Position numbers and translations under genes: made by a program
Assembly: GCA_023254015.1 (NCBI GenBank)
Contig: JALQYS010000008.1
Span: 1-20,798 of the forward strand
Length of the DNA: 20,798 bases
Direction: 5' to 3'
From: Paracoccaceae bacterium
GTDB taxonomy: Bacteria; Pseudomonadota; Alphaproteobacteria; Rhodobacterales; Rhodobacteraceae
The notes under the pieces: generated by a model
The model's database searches: none
Seen by the model: only the letters and a program-made list of their open reading frames with translations
What the model was told of the DNA's origin: nothing
In this document: positions 14,875 through 20,798 of the stretch, piece by piece
How the letters are laid out: every line of letters begins with the position of its first letter
Numbering within the stretch: position 1 is the first letter of the stretch

Positions 14875-15315
14875 ATGTCTAAACCACGCTACGCCTTCAT
14901 CAAAGCAAACTGGCACTCCGAGATCGTGGACCAAGCCCTTGCGGGGTTTCTCAAGAAGATACCGCAGGAGCAGGTCGACGTGTTTGATGTGCCCGGTGCG
15001 TTCGAGATGCCTTTGCTTGCAAAGGACCTTGCGCAGACAGGCAAATACGACGCGATCGCCGCGGCTGCATTCGTGGTCGATGGCGGCATCTATCGGCATG
15101 ATTTCGTCGCACAGGCCGTGGTGAGTGGGCTGATGCAGGCCGGGTTGGATACCGGGGTGCCGGTATTGTCGGTGTCTTTGACGCCCCACAACTACCAAGA
15201 GACGGATCACCATACGGCCATTTTCAAACAACACTTCGTCGCCAAGGGGCAGGAAGCTGCCCATGCCGCTCTGCAAATCACGCAGACGCGCGAGAAGGTC
15301 AAAAACACCGCCTAA
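14875..15315 (+). CDS. ribH: Lumazine synthase, RibH2 type
   Basis: A 146-residue lumazine synthase (6,7-dimethyl-8-ribityllumazine synthase), the penultimate step of riboflavin biosynthesis. The type is the second paralogue known from Brucella and rhizobia: a Trp in KANWHSEIVDQA replaces the usual Phe, followed by DVFDVPGAFEMPL, VVDGGIYRHDFVA with the catalytic His, LTPHNY and FVAKGQEAAHA with the phosphate-contact Lys. A single isolated ribH paralogue in a catabolic operon, with no other rib gene, suggests extra flavin supply or flavin/lumazine binding for the monooxygenase system. No FMN riboswitch is seen upstream. Confidence 0.92.
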   Translation: MSKPRYAFIKANWHSEIVDQALAGFLKKIPQEQVDVFDVPGAFEMPLLAKDLAQTGKYDAIAAAAFVVDGGIYRHDFVAQAVVSGLMQAGLDTGVPVLSVSLTPHNYQETDHHTAIFKQHFVAKGQEAAHAALQITQTREKVKNTA

Positions 15316-15386
15316 TGTGAGAGCGATCAACCAAAGGGTACCCAGTGCCGCGCCCGCAGCGTCAGGCAGAGCTAAAGGATCTTACA

Positions 15387-16265
15387 ATGCCGCTTTATCG
15401 TGGTTTCAGCAGTCAAGAGGAGTTGGACCTGGAGTATTGCCCCGAGGCGAGGCTCGGAGATCCAAATGCGTTTGACAAAATCATCGCGCAACGTGCGGCA
15501 TTGTCCGAAACGGCGAAAGCGGAGCTGACTGGCAGAAGAGCGGATATCCACTACGGCCAGACCTTGCTCGAGCGCATGGATTTCTATCCGGCCAAGCCCA
15601 ACGGACCGGTGATGGTTTTTATCCACGGCGGCTATTGGTTTGATGCGCGGCTCAAGAAGGAAAACTACATCTGGGTCGCCAAGGGCCTGACCGACGCGGG
15701 TGTGAACGTCTTCATCATCGACTACCAAGTCTGCCCGGTGGTCACGATCGACGAAATCACGCGCCAGTGCCGCGCTGCGGTGGCCCATATCTATCGGAAT
15801 GCCGAACAGTTCGAGGTCGATCCAAACAGGATACATGTCACGGGCAACTCCGCAGGGGGGCACCTGACCGCGATGGTCGCCCTGACGGATTGGGTCGGTA
15901 GCTACGGCCTGCCTTGGGATACGATCAAGAGCGGCTACCCGATCAGCGGGCTCTACGATCTGGAGCCGTTCCGCTGGACCTGGTTGCAGCCCAAGATTCA
16001 ATTCACCGCGGACGAAATCCGCAGAAACAGCCCAATGTTCTTGGTGCGCGAAAACCTACCGCCTCTGTTTGTCAGTTGGGGTGCCGACGAAAGCCCTGAA
16101 TTCTGGAGACAGTCACAAGAGTTTGGCGCAGCTTGGACAGCAAAGGGCAACTCGGTTGTGTTTCATCCGCAGGACGGATGCAATCACTCCTCAGCCATCA
16201 GCGGGTTTTCAGATGCGAAGAGCTCGTTGTGCAGCCTTATTGTTGAGCATATGGAGCGATCCTAG
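15387..16265 (+). CDS. Alpha/beta hydrolase, kynurenine-formamidase-like
   Basis: A 292-residue alpha/beta hydrolase. HGGYW is the oxyanion signature of the kynurenine formamidase/carboxylesterase group, GNSAGGH carries the nucleophilic Ser, the acid is probably the Asp in SWGADESPEF, and the His is in GCNHSSAI. It probably hydrolyses an amide, formamide or ester product of the pathway in the cytoplasm. ATG 15387 is chosen because AAAGG lies eight bases upstream; a GTG at 15345 would add 14 poorly conserved residues. It is the last gene of the operon, followed by insertion-element sequence, and no clear terminator is seen after it. Confidence 0.88.
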   Translation: MPLYRGFSSQEELDLEYCPEARLGDPNAFDKIIAQRAALSETAKAELTGRRADIHYGQTLLERMDFYPAKPNGPVMVFIHGGYWFDARLKKENYIWVAKGLTDAGVNVFIIDYQVCPVVTIDEITRQCRAAVAHIYRNAEQFEVDPNRIHVTGNSAGGHLTAMVALTDWVGSYGLPWDTIKSGYPISGLYDLEPFRWTWLQPKIQFTADEIRRNSPMFLVRENLPPLFVSWGADESPEFWRQSQEFGAAWTAKGNSVVFHPQDGCNHSSAISGFSDAKSSLCSLIVEHMERS

Positions 16266-16332
16266 GTGTTCAGTCCCGGCATCTGGTGGATCGGGTTAGC
16301 GGCGCGGCTGGTCTGGGATAGGCTGTTGGCGT

Positions 16333-17103
16333 TGAGCTGGTCCCCGAAAATCGGACAGTGACGGAAGCTACGATCTGACGTCTGCTGGTCTCCAAGAACG
16401 AGGAGATCAGGACATGAAGAAGCGCAGGAACCATGATGCTGGGTTCAAGGCCCGCGTGGCGCTGGAGGCCGTGAAGGGCGAACGCACGGTGTCCGAACTG
16501 GCAGCCGAATATGGCGTGCATCCGACGATGATCCACCAGTGGAAGAAGGCGTTGCTGGAGGGCGCGGCAGAGATCTTCGAGCGGGGCGGCAAAAAGGCCC
16601 CTGAGGTCGATGAGGACACGGTGCGGGTGCTGCACGCAAAGATCGGGGAGCTGGCTGTGGCCAACGATCTTTTTGTCACGAAAGCTCAAGCCTTGGATCG
16701 GCAAGTGAGGCGCGGGATGATTGACAAGAACCATCCAAGCCTGTCGGTCGGGGCGCAGTGCCGCCTGCTGTCGATCTCGCGGTCGTCGTTTTACTACGAA
16801 CTGATGGGCGAGACGGCCATGAACCTCGACCTCATGGTAAAGATCGACAAGCAGTTCCTCGAAACCCCGTTTTACGGCGTGCAGCAGATGACATGGCACT
16901 TGCAGAACGAGGGCCATACCGTGAACTACAAGCGCATCCGGCGGTTGATGCGGCTCATGCGGTTGATGCCCATCTACCAGAAACCTGACACCAGCCGACC
17001 AGTAAAGGGGCACAAGACCTACCCTTATCTGCTGGGTGGGCTACGGGTGGAACGGCCCAATCAGGTCTGGTGTGCCGACATCACCTACCTGCCCATGCGT
17101 CGT
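16333..17103 (+). mobile_element. IS3-family element, 3'-truncated
   Basis: The left terminal repeat is probably TGAGCTGGTCCCCGAAAATC at 16333, 81 bases before the transposase start. The transposase frame leaves the family at about 17103, so roughly the second half of the element and its right repeat are gone. The 45 bases between 17104 and the Tni end at 17149 match neither element. Confidence 0.75.
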
Positions 17104-17139
17104 AAGCGATCGCTGGGTCCCACGGTCGCGTCAGCTTGA
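16414..17139 (+). pseudogene. IS3-family transposase (OrfAB), truncated
   Basis: The OrfA helix-turn-helix (NHDAGFKARVALEAVKGERT, then ELAAEYGVHPTMIHQWKKAL) and the start of the OrfB integrase core are present. The core has the first catalytic Asp in CADITYLPM, after which the family sequence stops and KRSLGPTVASA follows. The other two catalytic residues are lost. Between residues 85 and 98 this copy reads LFVTKAQALDRQ, while the neighbouring frame encodes FLSRKLKPWIGK, the usual sequence as I recall it. That implies one inserted base near 16669 and one lost near 16704, or a decayed frameshift site. Confidence 0.85.
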
Positions 17140-17148
17140 CTGTGTGAA

Positions 17149-17263
17149 TGTCGCGTAGCCCTTAAATGCGGTATACGAAAGTCAACAAAATCAATGCGGC
17201 GGCTTTGCCATTAAAAATGGTATCTTGCCTTTAAATCCGACATTCTTGCCGTTAAATCTGACA
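17149..17263. repeat. Tni left end with four transposase-binding repeats
   Basis: After the TGTCGCG terminus, 18-base sites of pattern TTGCCNTTAAATNNGNNA begin at 17156 (degenerate), 17205, 17225 and 17246. The last three are spaced 20-21 bases. The best copies read TTGCCTTTAAATCCGACA and TTGCCGTTAAATCTGACA. Confidence 0.85.
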
Positions 17264-17294
17264 CAAGGTTCACGGGGTTGGGCGGTTGGTAGCG

Positions 17295-18929
17295 ATGGAA
17301 GGTAATGACGAAGACTGTGGCGATGCTGGTGCTGAGGCGCTGCGCCGGGCATCGGTCCTTCGACCGCTTGTACAGGCGTATCTCAATGGCACCGGGAGCT
17401 TGGAAAGCGGTATACGTGATGCAGTCTGGGAGCTTGGCGTCAGCAGGACCACAGTCTGGCGCTGGATCCGACGGCTTGCAGCAGAGGGTGGCCGGACAAG
17501 CGCTCTCGTTCCCCGCAAACGCGGGCGACGCAACGGGTCGGTCATGGTGCCCGGTGATGTCGAAGGCATCATCGAAGAGCATCTTACTCGATACTACCTT
17601 CGGCGAGAACGCCCCAGCCTGGCGCGAGTTGTGTCAGAAATCCGCAGCGCCTGCCGTGAGCGGGGGCTTCAGCCGCCGACGCGCCGTACCGTTCAGCGGC
17701 GGCTTGATGCGATGGATACCCGCGAAGTCATGAAAGCGCGCGAGGGCGCAAAAGCAGCGCGCCAAAGGTTTGCGCCGGTGACGGGAAGGAACAGATCAGA
17801 ACGACCGCTGGACGTTGTGCAGATCGATCACACACCAGCGGACATCATCCTTGTCGACAGTTTCGAGCGCAAACCCATCGGTCGACCTTGGGTGACCTTG
17901 GCGATCGACATCGCCACGCGCATGGTGACGGGATACCACGTCAGCTTTGAAGCGCCGTCTCGCCTTTCGGTGGCCTTGTGCCTCACGCGGGCCGTCGCCC
18001 CCAAAGCAGAGTTTCTGGCTGACCTCGAGTGTAATGTCTCGTGGCCCGCGCAGGGCAAGCCGGTCAGCATTCACGTCGATAATGGCCGCGATTTTCGGTC
18101 ACGCGCCTTTCAATCGGCCTGTGCCGAATGGGGGATCAATCTGGTCTATCGACCGCCGGGAAGCCCTCACTTTGGTGGGCATGTCGAGCGGCTGATCGGG
18201 ACCATGATGGGCGCGGTGCATCTCCTGCCGGGAACAACGCAGTCGTCGGTCGCGGCCAAGGGCGGCTATGATGCCGAAGGCATGGCTGCGATGACCTTGG
18301 GCGAATTCGATCGATGGTTTGCCTTGGAAATCTGTCGCTACAACAACAGCATCCATTCGAGCCTTGGCTGCACACCTGCCGCCAAGTGGGAAGCGCTCGC
18401 CGGCGAAATGGCCGGCGACATCCCCTTCGACATGGAGGCGTTTCGGGTGAGTTTCCTGCCAAGTGAGCAGCGGCAGGTGCGTCGTGACGGCATCCATCTT
18501 TTCGACCTGCGCTACTGGTCCGACGCCCTCGCGGGCTATGTCGGTCGTCGGGACGGAAAGGTGGTCGTCCGCTACGATCCCCGCGACCTCTCGGCCGTCT
18601 GGGTCGAACTGGACGGCGGCAGATGTGTCGAGGCCCGGTACCGCAACCTGGAAATCCCGCCGGTGTCGCTCTGGGAATACCGCGAGGCCATGCAAAAGGC
18701 ACGGGCCATGGGGAAGGTGGGGGCGAATGAATTGATCCTCGCCGAATTGATCCGGCAGCAACGCCAAATCGAGGGTGAAAGCCGCGCGCTGACCAAGGCA
18801 GAGCGCCGATTTCGTGAAAGGAATTCTTCGATGAAGGGTCCGGCCGCCGATGATCGGGCGTCGGAGGGGCTGCGACCGGTCGACACGGGTGATAAATCGC
18901 GCCCCATGTTTAAAGTGGAGCGTTGGTGA
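17295..18929 (+). CDS. tniA: TniA (TnsB-like) DDE transposase
   Basis: A 544-residue Mu/TnsB-type transposase performing strand transfer of the element. It has a helix-turn-helix region (AVWELGVSRTTVWRWIRRLA), a second DNA-binding region (PTRRTVQRRLDAM), and an rve integrase core with the DDE triad in VVQIDHTPAD, IHVDNGRDF and GHVERLIGT. A beta-barrel-like segment follows (VRRDGIHLFDLRYWS), with a basic C-terminal tail that would contact TniB. ATG 17295 is used; TTG 17286 is an alternative and neither has a strong ribosome site. The stop is one base from the tniB start. Confidence 0.94.
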   Translation: MEGNDEDCGDAGAEALRRASVLRPLVQAYLNGTGSLESGIRDAVWELGVSRTTVWRWIRRLAAEGGRTSALVPRKRGRRNGSVMVPGDVEGIIEEHLTRYYLRRERPSLARVVSEIRSACRERGLQPPTRRTVQRRLDAMDTREVMKAREGAKAARQRFAPVTGRNRSERPLDVVQIDHTPADIILVDSFERKPIGRPWVTLAIDIATRMVTGYHVSFEAPSRLSVALCLTRAVAPKAEFLADLECNVSWPAQGKPVSIHVDNGRDFRSRAFQSACAEWGINLVYRPPGSPHFGGHVERLIGTMMGAVHLLPGTTQSSVAAKGGYDAEGMAAMTLGEFDRWFALEICRYNNSIHSSLGCTPAAKWEALAGEMAGDIPFDMEAFRVSFLPSEQRQVRRDGIHLFDLRYWSDALAGYVGRRDGKVVVRYDPRDLSAVWVELDGGRCVEARYRNLEIPPVSLWEYREAMQKARAMGKVGANELILAELIRQQRQIEGESRALTKAERRFRERNSSMKGPAADDRASEGLRPVDTGDKSRPMFKVERW

Positions 18930-18930
18930 A

Positions 18931-19809
18931 TTGAGGGCAGAAATAATAGAAGACGGTCGTATCGCTCTCATTCAATCGGACATCTGGATCGGCTTTCCGC
19001 GGGCCGAACAAGTGCTGGACCGGCTGCAAGGCCTCATCGAGATGCCACGGCAGACTCGAATGCCGGGCCTTCTCGTGCATGGGGCATCTGGCATCGGCAA
19101 GACGATGATCGCCCGCAACCTGTCGCGCAGGTACGCGCCGGAATACGATCCGGAATCAGGTATCACGCGCACTCCGCTGCTTCTTTTGCAGGCACCACCA
19201 GCCCCAGACGAGCGGCGGTTCTATATGCACATCCTCGCTGCCGTCGGCGCTCCGTCATCGGCGCTAAGCTTGCGGGCGCAAAGTGTCGCCTCGCTTGAGG
19301 TCCGCGTTGTTGGCCTTCTTCGCGACCTCGGGCTTCGGATGATCATGATCGACGAAGTTCACAACCTCCTCGCGGGAACCCATCGCGAACAACGCCGGTT
19401 CCTCAATGTTCTGAGGTATCTCAGCAACGAATTGGAGGCGTCGCTGGTTTGCTTCGGCGTCAGCGAAGCGGTCGATGCTATTCGCGGCGATGTCCAACTC
19501 GCGCGACGCCTGGACGAACACCACCTACCAAACTGGCGCGACGATGCCGAGTTCTCGGACATGATCCAGACCCTGATCGCGGCCATGCCGCTTGCGAAGA
19601 AGTCCAATCTGAAGGTTAAATCGCTCAAGCAGGTATTGGCGCTGACCGGCGGGGTGACCTCGCGGATATTTTCCTTGGTCAAGGACCTATCCATCGACGC
19701 AATCGTCACGGGCCAAGAATGCATCACCGACGATGCAGTCGCAAAATGGACGCCCGTTTGGTCGCGCCATGCGAAAACCCAGCGACGGCTCGAGAAGGCC
19801 GGAGCTTGA
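18931..19809 (+). CDS. tniB: TniB (TnsC-like) AAA+ ATPase
   Basis: A 292-residue AAA+ regulator that links target selection to the transposase. Walker A is GASGIGKT and Walker B MIMIDEVHNLL, followed by the sensor region LVCFGVSEAVDAI and the arginine-rich QLARRLDEHHLPNW typical of TniB. The start is taken as TTG 18931: it lies immediately after the tniA stop, gives the standard TniB length, and the next Met would remove conserved N-terminal sequence. The TTGA overlap with tniQ implies translational coupling. Confidence 0.92.
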   Translation: MRAEIIEDGRIALIQSDIWIGFPRAEQVLDRLQGLIEMPRQTRMPGLLVHGASGIGKTMIARNLSRRYAPEYDPESGITRTPLLLLQAPPAPDERRFYMHILAAVGAPSSALSLRAQSVASLEVRVVGLLRDLGLRMIMIDEVHNLLAGTHREQRRFLNVLRYLSNELEASLVCFGVSEAVDAIRGDVQLARRLDEHHLPNWRDDAEFSDMIQTLIAAMPLAKKSNLKVKSLKQVLALTGGVTSRIFSLVKDLSIDAIVTGQECITDDAVAKWTPVWSRHAKTQRRLEKAGA

Positions 19810-20603
19810 AACAGCGCCCGTTGCCGAAAACTGTCACGCCTCTCGCAGATGAACTGCTTTCTGGATGGCTGACGCGACTGGCGGTCGCCAACCACTGCGA
19901 GGTCGACGAGCTCCTGGCGCATATTGGAGTCGATACTCGACAGGTCGCCATGCTGGATTTTGAGGTTGAGGTGGCCGCGACCACAGCAGAAAAGATATCG
20001 ATTGCGGCCCGTGTTGCCGCTGAAACTGTGCAATCCCTTACCTTTGGGACAATGACCCAGACCGAAGCCCTGATGACGGCGCAGGTTGCGTTCCAGTCAT
20101 GTCCCGACTGCTCTCGGCGTGGCATTGCGCTCAAACAGTGGCGGAAATTATGGGCATTCGACTGCCAGATCTGCGGCACCCGACTCCTTTCGATCCTCAT
20201 CAAGCCTGATCGCAGCCGAATATCCGAACAGCTGGTTCGTCGTGCTCGAAGCGGGGCAGGGCTGCTCGAAAGTGCGGTAACGTCCAACTGCGCCAACAAA
20301 CTTAGACGCGCCATGCGGGCGGCCACCTATGCCAAGGCGCTCAAGTCCGTTCGCGCCGATACGGCCTTTGCCCTTCAAAGTCCCAGACCCGACGTGAGAC
20401 TCTTTTGCCTTGCCGCCATCGCCGCGGCTCAGTCACGTCCACTGGCCAAAGCGGCAATGTTCAGCACTGGCCTCGATGGGTACGCAAGAGTTGCCTTGCT
20501 TCGTGCGTTCGAAAAAGAGTCCCGCCTTCTTGCCGCAGTTGACCGGATCGCACTGCGAAACAGGGAAAGACCCCGACGAGCGGCGACTAAATGCCACGTT
20601 TAA
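19806..20603 (+). CDS. tniQ: TniQ-family target-selection protein (short form)
   Basis: A 265-residue TniQ, shorter than the roughly 400 residues usual in Tn5053-type elements. The N-terminal TniQ signature (PLADELLSGWLTRLAVAN) and a zinc-binding CPDC...CQIC arrangement about 35 residues apart are clear. The helical C-terminal part is short, ending in RPRRAATKCHV. It probably binds target DNA or a host factor and recruits TniB. The TTG start at 19806 overlaps the tniB stop. Its final codons and stop lie inside the inner right-end repeat. Confidence 0.88.
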   Translation: MKQRPLPKTVTPLADELLSGWLTRLAVANHCEVDELLAHIGVDTRQVAMLDFEVEVAATTAEKISIAARVAAETVQSLTFGTMTQTEALMTAQVAFQSCPDCSRRGIALKQWRKLWAFDCQICGTRLLSILIKPDRSRISEQLVRRARSGAGLLESAVTSNCANKLRRAMRAATYAKALKSVRADTAFALQSPRPDVRLFCLAAIAAAQSRPLAKAAMFSTGLDGYARVALLRAFEKESRLLAAVDRIALRNRERPRRAATKCHV

Positions 20604-20657
20604 GGGCAACAAACGTCGCTCAACGCGCAGTGTGCCGGATTTAAAGGCAACGCGACA
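20592..20657. repeat. Tni right end with two transposase-binding repeats
   Basis: Inverted copies of the left-end site lie at 20592-20609 (TGCCACGTTTAAGGGCAA) and 20633-20650 (TGCCGGATTTAAAGGCAA), 41 bases apart. They are followed by CGCGACA, the complement of the left terminus. The inner site overlaps the tniQ stop codon. Confidence 0.85.
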
Positions 20658-20685
20658 CCTATATATACATAGAGACTGCCGCAAA

Positions 20686-20798
20686 GTGCGGGGCAAACTG
20701 GGGTTCAAAGGTCTGGATGGGGAAGCAGTCCTGTATTTTCAATATCTGGAAGTCGATGCTGCCCCGCGCGTTGCGGTACTCTCCAGGTATGTTTCTTG
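20686..20798 (+). CDS. Possible partial gene running off the window
   Basis: An open frame from a GTG at 20686 continues to the window edge with plausible protein-like composition (KLGFKGLDGEAVLYFQYLEV, then DAAPRVAVLSRYVS). No family is recognised and there is no clear ribosome site. The opposite strand is also open over about 47 codons, so coding is only a possibility. If real it may be a host gene next to the Tni insertion. Confidence 0.25.
   Translation, partial: MRGKLGFKGLDGEAVLYFQYLEVDAAPRVAVLSRYVS

Larger units (their letters stand above)
17149..20657 (+). mobile_element. Compact Tni/Tn7-like transposon, no cargo
   Basis: A 3509-bp element bounded by TGTCGCGT at 17149 and its complement, ending CGCGACA at 20657. 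It carries tniA, tniB and tniQ in one tightly coupled unit with repeated transposase sites at both ends (four left, two right). There is no resolvase (tniR), no cargo gene and no CRISPR component. Flanking pentamers are GTGAA and CCTAT, so the usual 5-bp duplication is absent, suggesting rearrangement after insertion or a shared hybrid junction. Confidence 0.85.

Noticed and set aside
16263..16335. Rho-independent terminator after the operon
   Set aside because: No stable stem followed by a T run is visible between the last gene and the IS3 end.
17149..20657. CRISPR-associated transposon (CAST)
   Set aside because: TniQ and TniB are present but there is no Cas12k, Cascade gene or repeat array between the element ends.

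Overview
The window looks like a piece of an alphaproteobacterial genome, most likely Rhodobacterales. Evidence is high GC with C/G-rich third codon positions, an IS3-family transposase of a type common in that order, and a lumazine synthase of the RibH2 type best known from alphaproteobacteria. The density of insertion elements suggests a plasmid or genomic island. No tRNA, rRNA, CRISPR or replication gene is visible.

Left border (1-2093): a stack of nested mobile elements. At 114-228 is a five-unit, 23-bp tandem repeat that looks like the multi-site end of a transposon. It cuts off an ISL3-family transposase gene, which is also split by an intact IS256-family element (485-1856) with an 8-bp target duplication. 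The ISL3 remnant abuts a second element end (about 2035-2093) that matches the right end of the Tni element at the other side of the window.

Centre (2094-16265): a divergently transcribed LacI-family regulator whose last 19 codons come from the Tni end, then a 470-bp spacer, a promoter with two matching LacI-type operators, and a 13-gene co-directional run that reads as one operon. In order: nicotinamide phosphoribosyltransferase, luciferase-like monooxygenase, NIPSNAP protein, aldehyde dehydrogenase, HAD phosphatase, amidotransferase-like protein without the elbow Cys, ribokinase, PRPP synthetase, tautomerase-fold protein without Pro-1, a second (SSDH-like) aldehyde dehydrogenase, a SnoaL/flavin-reductase fusion, RibH2-type lumazine synthase and a kynurenine-formamidase-like hydrolase. 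RbsK, Prs and NAMPT form a closed route: ribose to ribose-5-phosphate to PRPP, then with nicotinamide to NMN. The monooxygenase, flavin reductase and lumazine synthase form a flavin unit, and the dehydrogenases and hydrolase suit product oxidation and hydrolysis. The combination suggests an inducible catabolic pathway for a ribose- and/or N-heterocycle-containing compound, but the substrate cannot be read from sequence.

Right border (16333-20657): a 3'-truncated IS3 element, then a compact 3.5-kb Tni/Tn7-like element with four transposase-site repeats at the left end, tniA-tniB-tniQ, and two sites at the right end. It has no resolvase and no cargo. The operon island therefore lies between two Tni ends belonging to elements in the same orientation, the left one a remnant and the right one complete.
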